Assembly: GCA_963712065.1 (NCBI GenBank)
Contig: CAVQGM010000002.1
Coordinates: forward strand, 930,001-994,000
Source of the DNA: CAVQGM01 sp963712065
GTDB lineage: Bacteria > Actinomycetota > Acidimicrobiia > Acidimicrobiales > Acidimicrobilacustridaceae
Direction of reading: 5' to 3'
DNA length: 64,000 nt
The translations under genes were made by a program, and so were the position numbers. Positions 1 through 7,258 of this stretch are shown here, piece by piece (position 1 is the stretch's first letter; every line of letters starts with the position of its first letter). The notes beneath the pieces are model-generated. The model had not been told where the DNA came from and did no database searches. It was given only the letters and a program-made list of their open reading frames with translations.

Positions 1-38
1 CTCGGGGCCTGGCTGGTGACGAGCGGGTCCACGGCCAT
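1..38 (-). CDS. Possible 5' end of a divergent gene (partial)
   Basis: An ATG at 38 reads leftward off the window edge as MAVDPLVTSQAP. A GAGG element lies about five bases upstream, which is an acceptable ribosome binding site. It would be divergent from the gene starting at 78. Only twelve codons are visible, so no family can be named and the call rests on the start context alone. Confidence 0.3.
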   Translation of the reverse strand, partial: MAVDPLVTSQAP

Positions 39-62
39 TCGCCCTCGCTTCCGAGAAGCCGA

Positions 63-68
63 TAGCGT
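63..68 (+). promoter_or_regulatory. -10 element (TAGCGT) of a leaderless-type promoter
   Basis: TAGCGT lies nine bases before the ATG at 78. The same arrangement recurs before many genes in this window and implies transcription starting at or very near the start codon. No -35 element is obvious. Confidence 0.45.
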
Positions 69-77
69 CTTGCGCCG

Positions 78-1725
78 ATGCCCCGCAGGATCGACGTCGA
101 GCTCACGAGCACCCGAGAGGACGGCACGTGGACCTGGCGCGCCGCCGGCGCCCGGCAACCGAAGGGTGAGCTCGACGGTGGGCTCCTCCCGACCGGCTCG
201 AAGGTGGGCGACGTCGTGCGAGCCGAGGCCGACTTCGACGTCGACGGCATCACCGTCGTCGCCGTGCTGCCACCGAAGGGCGAGCGCAAGGAGGCCGAGC
301 GGCTCGAGATCATCGGGCCCCCGGTGTCGCGACGACCAGCTCGTCACCACCCAGCTGGCGCCCAAGGGTCGGGGCGACCGCCGTGAGCGTCGTGGTCGGG
401 ACGACCGCGACGGTCGCGAGCGACGGGATCGCCGTGAGGGCCGTCCCGGTGAGGGCCGTCCCGGTGAGGGCCGTCGCGGTGAGGGCCGTCCCGGTGAGCG
501 CCGTCCCGGTGAGGGCCGTCCCGGTGAGGGCCGCCGGCGCCCCCCGGGCGAGGGTCGCGATCGTCCCCGACGGGGCGACGAGGGCGGCGAGCGCCGTTCG
601 CGTCCGCCCCGACCGGCCCCCGAGCCGAAGCCCAAGCCGAAGCGGCTGCGGGCGGGTCGCACCCACCGCAACGCGGTGCTGGCCGAGCTGCCCGAGGAGC
701 AGAAGCCGATCGCCGAGCAGGTGCTCAAGGGCGGCATCCCCGCCGTGCGCCAGGCCGTGCAGAAGCAGAACGAGACCAACCGGGCCGAGGGCAAGCCGGA
801 GATCGCCGACGAGCCGCTGGTGGCGGTCGCCGAGCAGCTCCTCCCGCGGCTCCGCGCCGCCGAGTGGCGTGACCGGGCCGAGGCCGCGCTGGCGTCGCTC
901 GACGAGCTCGACCTGCGCGACCTGCGATCGGTGGTCGTCGCCGCCGACGCCGCCGCTCGCGACGACGAGAGCCGCGCCCTGGCCGACCGGCTCCGCGACG
1001 GTCTCTCCCGCCGCGTCGAGGAGGAGCACCGCAGCTGGTTGGCCGAGATCGACGAGACGGTGCAGGCCGGCCGCGTCGTCCGGGCCCTGCGGCTCAGCTC
1101 TCGGCCGCCCAAGGCGGGTACCCCGTTCCCGTCCGAGCTCGCCGGCCGCCTGGCCGGGGCCGCCTCGGCGAGCCTCACCGCGGACACCGCCCAGGATCGC
1201 TACGCCACCGTGCTCGACGCCCTCGCCTACGCTCCGGTGCGCGCCCAGGTCGAGGCCCAGGGACTCCCGGCCGAGCCGTCTCCCGAGCTGGTGGCCGCGG
1301 TGACCAAGCTCGCCGGTCGGCTGCCGAAGATCGCCGCCCAGTTCGGGATCGAGGCCCCGGCGACGCCGGCGCGGGGCAAGGGCCGACGCCCGAGGTCCGG
1401 CGCACCGGTGCCGCCCCCACCACCGCTGCCGTCACCCCCACCACCTCTGCCGTCACCCCCGACGGCGCCCGTGGCCACGAGCGAGACCGCCCCGCCGCCG
1501 CCGATCGACGCGCCAGCCGCCGAGCCACCGGCCATCGAGCCACCGGCCATCGAGCCACCCGCCATCGAGCCACCCACCCCCGCCGAGCCACCGGCCATCG
1601 AGCCACCCAAGGGCGACGGAGCATCGCCCGAGGGGCCGGCCTCGGCCGAGGCGTCGCCGACCCCCGTCGACGCGCCCACGGCCGACACGCCCACTCCGGC
1701 CGAGGAGCCGACCCCCGAGGCCTGA
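78..1725 (+). CDS. Basic, repeat-rich conserved hypothetical protein, frameshifted near codon 80
   Basis: The first 80 codons, from the ATG at 78, read as a small beta-rich domain that could be OB-like. Coding quality then jumps to the +1 frame at or near the C5 run at 318-322 and stays there to the stop at 1725. Removing one C joins the two parts into about 548 residues. The middle holds a strongly Arg/Gly-rich stretch made of EGRPG units, then a helical domain that starts near the sequence AGRTHRNAVL. The tail is Pro/Ala/Glu-rich with PPAIE repeats. The basic stretch suggests nucleic-acid binding, but this is inference and I do not recognise a named family. The frameshift may be a sequencing error. 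Confidence 0.6.
436..525 (+). repeat. 15-bp tandem repeat, six units (EGRPG)
   Basis: The unit gagggccgtcccggt occurs in six consecutive copies with single substitutions (466-480 and 496-510), then decays. It is in frame and encodes EGRPG. It is a coding low-complexity tract likely to vary in copy number by slippage. Confidence 0.85.
1519..1610 (+). repeat. 15-bp tandem repeat (PPAIE) in the same gene
   Basis: The unit gccatcgagccaccg and close variants repeat in frame with one interrupting segment. They encode PPAIE in the proline-rich tail of the gene that ends at 1725. Confidence 0.75.
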
Positions 1726-1734
1726 GCCGGTCCC

Positions 1735-2283
1735 TCAGGCCCGTTCGACGAAGGCGAGCACGTCTCGGGGGTGGTCGAGCACGACGTCGCCGGGCGCCGC
1801 CGTCGCCCTCGGGTTCCACGCCGCCAGTCCGAACGCCACGCCGACCTCGGCCGCCGCCGCCCGGTCGTGGGCGGTGTCCCCGATGAACACCACCTCGGCC
1901 GCAGGCAGGCCCAGGGCGGCGAGCACCGGCGGGAGGCGCTTGGGCCCGTCGAAGGCGTCGGTGAACAGCGCGACGCTCGGCGTCCAACCCAGCCGGCGCA
2001 GCTCCCCGCGGGCCGACACCGGGTGCTTGTTCGAGCAGACGGCCCAGCGGTCGAACGCGGCGACGAGCTCGTCGACCCCGGGGAACGGCTGGGCCCGGGT
2101 CTCGTCGTAGGCGGCGACGTAGTCGTCGACGTCGAGTCCGAGGCGGGCGCACTCGTCGCCGATCACGTGGCCGAAGGTCACCGTCGCCGGGTCCACCCCG
2201 AGGGCGACGAAGGCCTCGACCAGCGCGGCGTCGGAGTCGAGGAGGGTGCCGTCGAGGTCGAAGACCGGGACGCGGGACCGCAC
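1735..2283 (-). CDS. HAD-family hydrolase, phosphoglycolate phosphatase-like
   Basis: This 182-residue protein has the HAD signatures in order: VFDLDGTLLDSD at about residues 7-18 with the Asp nucleophile, a Ser/Asn motif region VCSNKH, the motif III lysine in DGPKR, and the metal-binding FIGDTAHD. Such enzymes hydrolyse small phosphate monoesters in the cytosol; the substrate cannot be read from sequence. I chose the GTG at 2283 because the reading frame before it is not protein-like and motif I must lie near the N terminus. It follows a 64-residue zinc-ribbon gene by 14 bases and is probably cotranscribed with it. It converges with the repeat gene, leaving nine bases between stops. Confidence 0.85.
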   Translation of the reverse strand: MRSRVPVFDLDGTLLDSDAALVEAFVALGVDPATVTFGHVIGDECARLGLDVDDYVAAYDETRAQPFPGVDELVAAFDRWAVCSNKHPVSARGELRRLGWTPSVALFTDAFDGPKRLPPVLAALGLPAAEVVFIGDTAHDRAAAAEVGVAFGLAAWNPRATAAPGDVVLDHPRDVLAFVERA

Positions 2284-2297
2284 GCTCGCTGCGGGGG

Positions 2298-2492
2298 TCA
2301 GCTCTTGCCCGGCGAGACGGCCGTCCGACTGCGCCGGCTGCGGTACACACCGGTGCCGAGCTCCTCGTCCCAGCGCGACCCGCACGCCCGGCACTGGCAG
2401 GAGTCGAGGCGGAGCGACGCGAGGTACAGGCGGTCGACCTCGTAGGCCGAGCAGAACGGGCACTGCAGGTGGCCGGTGTCGGGAGGAGCCAT
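2298..2492 (-). CDS. Small zinc-ribbon protein
   Basis: The 64-residue product has two CxxC knuckles, CPFC and CRAC, separated by about 20 residues, which is a classic zinc ribbon. The function is unknown; similar PaaD-like or RNA-polymerase-like ribbons occur in many small actinobacterial proteins. A TAGGGT element on the minus strand at 2509-2504 is a plausible -10, giving a very short leader. The downstream HAD gene is probably in the same operon. Confidence 0.75.
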   Translation of the reverse strand: MAPPDTGHLQCPFCSAYEVDRLYLASLRLDSCQCRACGSRWDEELGTGVYRSRRSRTAVSPGKS

Positions 2493-2591
2493 GGCGGTGG
2501 GTCACCCTAGCGGAGGGACCAGAACGAGTGGTCGCATCCAGGCCGCGGGCCTGCTGCGGGCGTCACTTCGCCTCCCGTCCTCACCGCTCGC

Positions 2592-2597
2592 TAACGT
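2592..2597 (+). promoter_or_regulatory. -10 element (TAACGT) before the enoyl-CoA hydratase gene
   Basis: TAACGT lies eight bases before the ATG at 2606, the spacing of a leaderless transcript. The divergent zinc-ribbon gene has its own TAGGGT on the other strand near 2504. Confidence 0.45.
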
Positions 2598-2605
2598 GCC
2601 GCCCC

Positions 2606-3367
2606 ATGGTGGAATACGAAGTCCGCGGACGCATCGCCGTCCTGACGATCAACCGGCCCGACAAGAAGAACGCCGTGAACGGCGAGGTCGCCCGAGGGAT
2701 GGAGGCGGCCATCGACCGCCTCGAGGGGGACCCCGAGGTCTGGGTGGGCGTGCTCACCGGCGCCGGCACCGTCTTCTCGGCCGGCGCCGACCTCAAGGCC
2801 ATCAACGAGGGGAAGGCCGGGGAGCTGGCCACGGCCAAGGGCGGCTTCGCCGGCATCGCCTCACGGGCCCGCACCAAGCCGATCATCGCCGCCGTCGACG
2901 GCCCGGCGTTGGCCGGCGGTACCGAGATCGTCCTGAGCTGCGACATGGTCGTTGCCTCCCGCAACGCGAGCTTCGGCATCCCCGAGGTGAAGCGGTCGCT
3001 CGTCGCCGCCGCCGGTGGCCTGTTCCGGCTCCCCCGCGTGCTGCCCCGCAACATCGCCCTCGAGCTCGGCCTGACCGGCGATCCCCTCACCGCCGAGCGG
3101 GCCCACCAGTTCGGCATGGTGAACGAGCTGGTCGAGCCGGGTCAGGCCCTCGACGCCGGCGTCGCGCTGGCCGAGCGGATCGCCATGAACGCTCCGCTCG
3201 CCGTGCGGGAGACCCTTCGGCTCATGGTCGAGCTCAAAGACGTCGACGACGAGACCGGGTTCCGGGAGTCGGGCAGGGCGATGATGGCCCTGGCCGACAC
3301 CGAGGACTTCTGGGAGGGCCCGAAGGCCTTCCTCGACAAGCGCGACCCGGAGTGGAAGGGCAGGTAG
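2606..3367 (+). CDS. Enoyl-CoA hydratase/isomerase (crotonase family)
   Basis: A full-length 253-residue crotonase. The N-terminal motif ITxNRPDKKNAVN is present as LTINRPDKKNAVNG. The two oxyanion-hole segments appear as FSAGADLKAIN and AVDGPALAGGTEIVLSCD, and the active-site loop as FGIPEVKRSLVAAAGG. These enzymes hydrate or isomerise acyl-CoA double bonds in fatty-acid or steroid breakdown. Members with this loop are often annotated EchA-type, but the exact substrate is open. Frame extends upstream, but the crotonase fold begins at this ATG. The gene stands alone between a divergent zinc-ribbon gene and a convergent NUDIX gene. Confidence 0.9.
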   Translation: MVEYEVRGRIAVLTINRPDKKNAVNGEVARGMEAAIDRLEGDPEVWVGVLTGAGTVFSAGADLKAINEGKAGELATAKGGFAGIASRARTKPIIAAVDGPALAGGTEIVLSCDMVVASRNASFGIPEVKRSLVAAAGGLFRLPRVLPRNIALELGLTGDPLTAERAHQFGMVNELVEPGQALDAGVALAERIAMNAPLAVRETLRLMVELKDVDDETGFRESGRAMMALADTEDFWEGPKAFLDKRDPEWKGR

Positions 3368-3383
3368 GCCACCACGACGGCTC

Positions 3384-3401
3384 GGCCTCCGGCCGGAGGC
3401 C
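3384..3401. terminator. 18-bp perfect palindrome between convergent genes
   Basis: The arms GGCCTCCGG and CCGGAGGCC are adjacent and perfect, so both strands can form a GC hairpin. It lies between the stop at 3367 and the convergent stop at 3428. There is no T-tract, as is common in GC-rich actinobacteria, so a bidirectional terminator is inferred from position and symmetry. Confidence 0.55.
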
Positions 3402-3427
3402 ACCGTGAGGTGGGCGTCATCGTCTGC

Positions 3428-3835
3428 TCAGACGATCGCGTCGATGACGTCGTGGTCGGCCAGGAACTCGGCCAGACCGTCGACCAGTCGGTGGTCCAGC
3501 ACCTGCTCGAGGGGGACCCAGGCCGCCTCGGCGGCGTCGTCGCCGGCCACCGGCGCGTCGTCGCCGAGGACGGTCGCCTCGAAGTCGAGGATCACGAAGT
3601 GGTGCTCGGCGTCCTGGCGCTCGACCCAGCCGAGCAGGTCGCCGCAGACGCACTCGAGGCCGGTCTCCTCGAGCACCTCGCGCACCACCGCCTCGGCGAG
3701 CGACTCGCCTGCCTCCACGCGCCCGCCCGGCACCGACCACTCCCCCGCAGCCGGCCCATGACCTCGGCGGATCAGGAGCAGGTTGCCGTCGAGCACGCAC
3801 ACCGCGCCGACGCACAGCTCCGGGCGCGGCCTCAT
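3428..3835 (-). CDS. NUDIX hydrolase
   Basis: A 135-residue protein with a complete NUDIX box at residues 37-61: GGxVExGES, then REVLEETGL with the metal-binding glutamates. It hydrolyses a nucleoside diphosphate linked to another group, perhaps a damaged or excess nucleotide; specificity is not visible. The ATG overlaps the stop of the GNAT gene (ATGA), so it is the last gene of a translationally coupled operon with the acidic zinc-ribbon protein, the 181-residue protein and the acetyltransferase. Confidence 0.9.
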   Translation of the reverse strand: MRPRPELCVGAVCVLDGNLLLIRRGHGPAAGEWSVPGGRVEAGESLAEAVVREVLEETGLECVCGDLLGWVERQDAEHHFVILDFEATVLGDDAPVAGDDAAEAAWVPLEQVLDHRLVDGLAEFLADHDVIDAIV

Positions 3836-4341
3836 CCGTCGACGGCGCCGGGCGACGGTCGGATCGGTCCGAGGGAGCGGTGGACCACGAGCGCCCGCGC
3901 CGTCAGTCCGAACCGCTCGAAGAAGTTCTTCGTCTCACGGTTCCCGGGCAGGGCCACCGCGTCCACGCCGATGCAGTCGCGCTCCACCGCCCATGCCAGC
4001 ACCGCGTCCATGAGGGCCTCGCCGACCCCCACACCTCGTGCCTCCGACTCGACGAACAGATCGTCGATGACGGCGAGGCGTGCGCCGTCGTGGAGTGCCA
4101 CGACCCGGGCCACGGCGTAGCCGATCGGCACGTCGTCGATGGTGCCGACCCACGCTGCGGCCTCGGGGTCGGTGAGCAGCGCCTCGAGCTCGGCGGCGTC
4201 GTCGCGCCGAGCCTCCCGCCGGAGGAACACGGCGCCGCCTCGCATCGGTCCGAGCTCGCGCCGGGCCTCGCCCGCCAGGTGGACGAGCGTGGCGAGGTCA
4301 TCGGTCGAGGCGGGACGGGCTGCTTCCACCGGGCCGATCAC
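3832..4341 (-). CDS. GNAT-family N-acetyltransferase
   Basis: The 169-residue product has the GNAT fold. A beta4-like stretch IDDLFVES precedes the acetyl-CoA motif ARGVGVGEALM, and a C-terminal GNRETKNFFERFGL segment matches the usual beta6-alpha4 end. It transfers an acetyl group to an unknown amine. I place the start at the GTG at 4341 because it overlaps the upstream stop (GTGA) and the frame before it has no GNAT character. It is third in a four-gene operon. Confidence 0.8.
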   Translation of the reverse strand: MIGPVEAARPASTDDLATLVHLAGEARRELGPMRGGAVFLRREARRDDAAELEALLTDPEAAAWVGTIDDVPIGYAVARVVALHDGARLAVIDDLFVESEARGVGVGEALMDAVLAWAVERDCIGVDAVALPGNRETKNFFERFGLTARALVVHRSLGPIRPSPGAVDG

Positions 4342-4883
4342 ACGGACTGGAGCTGGGCGATCTTGTTCAGGATCGTCTTCCGGCTGCGGGTGGCCGCCTC
4401 GTAGGTGCGCACCGCCTCGAGCTCCACGGCCGTGAGGCCGTCGAGCCGGGGCACGACCTGTGAGGCCGAGAGGCTGTCGTAGTCGGGGATGGCGAGCGTG
4501 GCCGGGTCGACGGGTGGTGGCGCGGCACCCTCGCCGAGCCGCCCCGGTCGGGACGCGGGCGCCGCCGTCGCGGTGGGCTCGCCGCCCCGGCCACCTGGCC
4601 TCGGCGCCGGTGGGACACCGGCGCCGCCGGGGACGCCGATGCCGACGAGTCGCAGCACGCCCTGGGCCTGGTCGGTGACCTGGGCGGCGAGCCCACCGGC
4701 GGCGGTCGAGCCCTGGCCGACCGCGTACCTCCCGATGAGACGGGCCAGCGCCACCTGCCCACGGCCCCGCTCGACGAACCTCGGCAGCAGCGAACGCACC
4801 TCGAGGGCGAACCCGAGCGGCGCGTAGACGAACAGCTCGAGGGCCTGCTCGATCGGGCGGGGGTCGCCGTCGGCGTCGTTCAC
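4338..4883 (-). CDS. Conserved hypothetical protein, amphipathic N terminus
   Basis: The 181-residue product begins at a GTG (4883) with VNDADGDPRPIEQALELF. A hydrophobic or amphipathic stretch (LFVYAPLGFALEV) and a basic helix follow, then a Pro/Gly-rich linker at about residues 90-130. The compact C-terminal domain starts at IPDYDSLSASQVV and ends with basic helices. The C-terminal pattern resembles small SAP/Rho-N-like helical modules, and the N-terminal helix could associate with membrane or lipid, but neither function is established. It lies between the acidic zinc-ribbon gene and the GNAT gene and overlaps the latter by four bases. Confidence 0.65.
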   Translation of the reverse strand: MNDADGDPRPIEQALELFVYAPLGFALEVRSLLPRFVERGRGQVALARLIGRYAVGQGSTAAGGLAAQVTDQAQGVLRLVGIGVPGGAGVPPAPRPGGRGGEPTATAAPASRPGRLGEGAAPPPVDPATLAIPDYDSLSASQVVPRLDGLTAVELEAVRTYEAATRSRKTILNKIAQLQSV

Positions 4884-4951
4884 CTGCCGATGATGACCCA
4901 GCTCGGGGCCGAACCGCACATCTGTCGACCACGACCGACGGGTCTCGTCGG

Positions 4952-5458
4952 CTACTTGCGGGCCTTCTGCTGCTTGCGCACGATCTCGAGACCGGGACAG
5001 ACCTCTTCGCCGACAGGACATTCGAGGTTGCCGGGGGGACCGAACTGGGCCGGGTGCACCAGGAGGAAGCAGCCGGTGCACATGAACTCGTTCGCCTTCT
5101 TCGGCTGGACGCCGTCGGCGATCTCGCTCGGTGTGCGGGTGTCCTGCTCCTCGAGCTCCTCCTCCTCGTCCTCCTCCTCGACGGCGGCGATGCGGTCCTT
5201 GAGGATGGTGTCGAGGTCCGCCTCGACGTCGTCGGGGTCGACCTCTTCTTCGTCCTCCTCCTCGTCGTCGCGCTTCTTGCGGGCCCGGGGGGCCGGCTCC
5301 TCGACGGCCTCTGCCTCGGGCACGGGCGCGTCGACCGGGAGGTCCTCGTCGACCTCGACGACCACCTCGTCCTCGATCTCTTCGTCGAGCTCCTCCTCGA
5401 GCTCCTCCTCGTCGAGCTCCTCGAAGACCTCGTCGTCGAGCGGTTCGTCGTCAGCCAT
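4952..5458 (-). CDS. Highly acidic protein with C-terminal zinc ribbon (DUF4193-like)
   Basis: The 168-residue product has about 110 residues dominated by Glu and Asp, broken by one basic RARKK patch. It ends in a cysteine domain, NEFMCTGCFLLVHPAQF then CPVGEEVCPG. The EFxCxxCFLVxH core matches the DUF4193 family, a small actinobacterial zinc-binding protein of unknown role. The acidic arm here is longer than I expect for the family. The ATG at 5458 follows an AAGGA element, and a good TATCAT -10 lies at 5504-5499. It is the first gene of the operon that continues to the NUDIX gene. Confidence 0.75.
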   Translation of the reverse strand: MADDEPLDDEVFEELDEEELEEELDEEIEDEVVVEVDEDLPVDAPVPEAEAVEEPAPRARKKRDDEEEDEEEVDPDDVEADLDTILKDRIAAVEEEDEEEELEEQDTRTPSEIADGVQPKKANEFMCTGCFLLVHPAQFGPPGNLECPVGEEVCPGLEIVRKQQKARK

Positions 5459-5498
5459 GGTGTCCTTCGTCGGGCCGGGGGGTCGATGCGCGGGCCGG

Positions 5499-5504
5499 AT
5501 GATA
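5499..5504 (-). promoter_or_regulatory. -10 element (TATCAT) of the acidic protein operon
   Basis: TATCAT on the minus strand is close to consensus and stands out in this GC-rich sequence. It predicts a leader of roughly 33 bases carrying the AAGGA site before the ATG at 5458. Confidence 0.5.
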
Positions 5505-5569
5505 GGCACACCCGAGGCCAACCGTGCGCGTCCCCCCGACGATCGCGGCGCGCGGGCGGGCCGAGCCGC

Positions 5570-7180
5570 TCACACCTGCTGGCGCCTGGCCTCCGCCCGG
5601 CGCTCGGCCTCGAGCCGTTCGAGCGGAGGCTCGTGGCTGTGATCGACGTACCGGAGGGCCTCGGCCACCGCCACGTGGCCGGCCTGCTCGGCGATCAGGC
5701 GGTGCATCTCCTGGGCCACGAAGCGATAGGCCGGGTGGCCCTGGGGGCCGCTGCGCAGCTCGATCAGGTGCATGGCCTCCCGGGCGTTCATCTGCATCAC
5801 GAACCGAACGTGGTACGCGAGGGCGACGGCGTAGGACGCCTCGCTCGGGAACCGCTCGGCCAGGGCGTCGTGGAGGTCGGCGGAGCGGGCCATGGCCGTG
5901 GCGAAGACGTCCTGCTCGCCGGCGGCGACCACGGCCTCGGGGAGGGTGAACCCGTGGGCCGGGGTCAGGTCCTGCCATTCGATCGTCAGCATCCGGTGGC
6001 GCTGCAGGTCGCGGAAGGCGCCGTAGTCGGCCAGCACGTCGAAGCGGTAGGCGGTGCGCTCGAACGCCCGGCCCGGCTTGTGGCGGCGATTGGTGCGATC
6101 GCCCACGTAGGCCCGCAGCACCGCCACACGCTCGTCGACCGGCATGGCCCGCACCCTCGCCTCGATCTGGGCCTCCGGCAGCGAGGTGAAGGGGTAGAGC
6201 GCGCTGGCGATCAGCTTGGTCTCCCCGTCGGGATCGAAGTCGACGAGCCGCACCGTCGGCGCCGCCTCCGGCGTGACCTGCCCGGTCGGGAACAGGCGCC
6301 CGGCGACGTCTTCCATGCGGGTCCGGTTCTCCTCGAGGTAGTTGCTCCACGCCACACCGCGGTCGTCGAGGTCGACGCGCTTGAGGAAGGAGGGGATGAC
6401 CTTGCGCAACTCGCCGAGCATCAGGTCGGCGTAGGCCCTCGACTCGGGGAGTGGGTGGGCGCGCATGCGCAGCAGGAGCTGCTCGTAGCCCTGCCCGGTG
6501 CCGTAGATGCCGACGTTGGAGAGCGACGCAGCGGGCAGCAGCCCGCGCAGCGAGTCGAAGGCCTTGGCCCGGATGGCCTGGCGGTAGACGAAGTCGGAGT
6601 CCCCGTCCTGCTTGGGCACGTGGGCCCGGAAGAAGTCCTGCAGGCGAGGGAGCAGCTCGGCGTAGGTGTCGAACATGCGGTCCATGTCGCCGACGTAGCG
6701 GGTGCCGAGCGACGACGTGAGGATTCCCGGTGGTCGATGGAAGCGGTAGCGCCCACCGATCCGGGCGTCGTAGGCGATGTAGCGGGTCGACTGCTCGAGG
6801 TAGGACATGAGCCTGCCCCACTCGAGCACCTTGGTGAGCAGGTTGGACGCCTGCTCGCACGCCAGGTGCACCCCGCCGAGCTGAGCCACGGAGTCGTCGC
6901 CGTACTCGAAGAAGACGCGGTCGTAGAGTTCCTCGGCCCGCCGCAGCCCGACGGTCGCGTCGATGGTGGCGTCGCCGCTGATGTCGAGCTCGTGGACGAA
7001 CTCGTCGAGGAACAGCCGGCGGAGGCTCTTCGGCGACCGGGAGTAGCGGGCGAACAGTGCGCCCTTCACGACCTCGGGCAGGTTGACCAGGGCGAACACG
7101 GGCCCGTCGAGGTTCGTGAAGTACCGCCGCAGGACGTCCGCCTCGTCGGGCGTGAACTCCTCGGCGACGTAGACGGTCAC
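5570..7180 (-). CDS. thyX: FAD-dependent thymidylate synthase, two-lobed ThyX
   Basis: This 536-residue protein is about twice the length of an ordinary ThyX subunit and seems to hold two ThyX-like halves. The first half keeps the end of the ThyX motif, EQSTRY at residues 129-134, but has EWGRLMSY where RHR would be expected. The second half has QRHRMLTIEW near residue 394, and then the NAREAMHLIELR and AQEMH segments that normally contact dUMP. ThyX makes dTMP from dUMP with methylene-tetrahydrofolate and FAD. In a normal homotetramer the site is built between subunits, so the two halves may supply complementary parts; that is inference. The GTG start at 7180 has a TACGCT -10 eight bases upstream. 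Confidence 0.85.
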   Translation of the reverse strand: MTVYVAEEFTPDEADVLRRYFTNLDGPVFALVNLPEVVKGALFARYSRSPKSLRRLFLDEFVHELDISGDATIDATVGLRRAEELYDRVFFEYGDDSVAQLGGVHLACEQASNLLTKVLEWGRLMSYLEQSTRYIAYDARIGGRYRFHRPPGILTSSLGTRYVGDMDRMFDTYAELLPRLQDFFRAHVPKQDGDSDFVYRQAIRAKAFDSLRGLLPAASLSNVGIYGTGQGYEQLLLRMRAHPLPESRAYADLMLGELRKVIPSFLKRVDLDDRGVAWSNYLEENRTRMEDVAGRLFPTGQVTPEAAPTVRLVDFDPDGETKLIASALYPFTSLPEAQIEARVRAMPVDERVAVLRAYVGDRTNRRHKPGRAFERTAYRFDVLADYGAFRDLQRHRMLTIEWQDLTPAHGFTLPEAVVAAGEQDVFATAMARSADLHDALAERFPSEASYAVALAYHVRFVMQMNAREAMHLIELRSGPQGHPAYRFVAQEMHRLIAEQAGHVAVAEALRYVDHSHEPPLERLEAERRAEARRQQV

Positions 7181-7188
7181 GGTCGGGC

Positions 7189-7194
7189 AGCGTA
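7189..7194 (-). promoter_or_regulatory. -10 element (TACGCT) before thyX
   Basis: TACGCT ends eight bases before the GTG at 7180, consistent with a leaderless message. Confidence 0.45.
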
Positions 7195-7258
7195 CGGCAT
7201 CGGCGCCGAGCCGCGGCGCACCCCGGACCGGTCGCCCACCGCCGAGCGAACGGGCTGG

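Noticed and set aside
436..525. CRISPR array
   Set aside because: The 15-base units are contiguous, in frame and have no spacers.
1175..2350. Minus-strand frame of about 391 codons around the HAD gene
   Set aside because: Arg-rich shadow of the HAD and the repeat-protein genes in a wrong frame.
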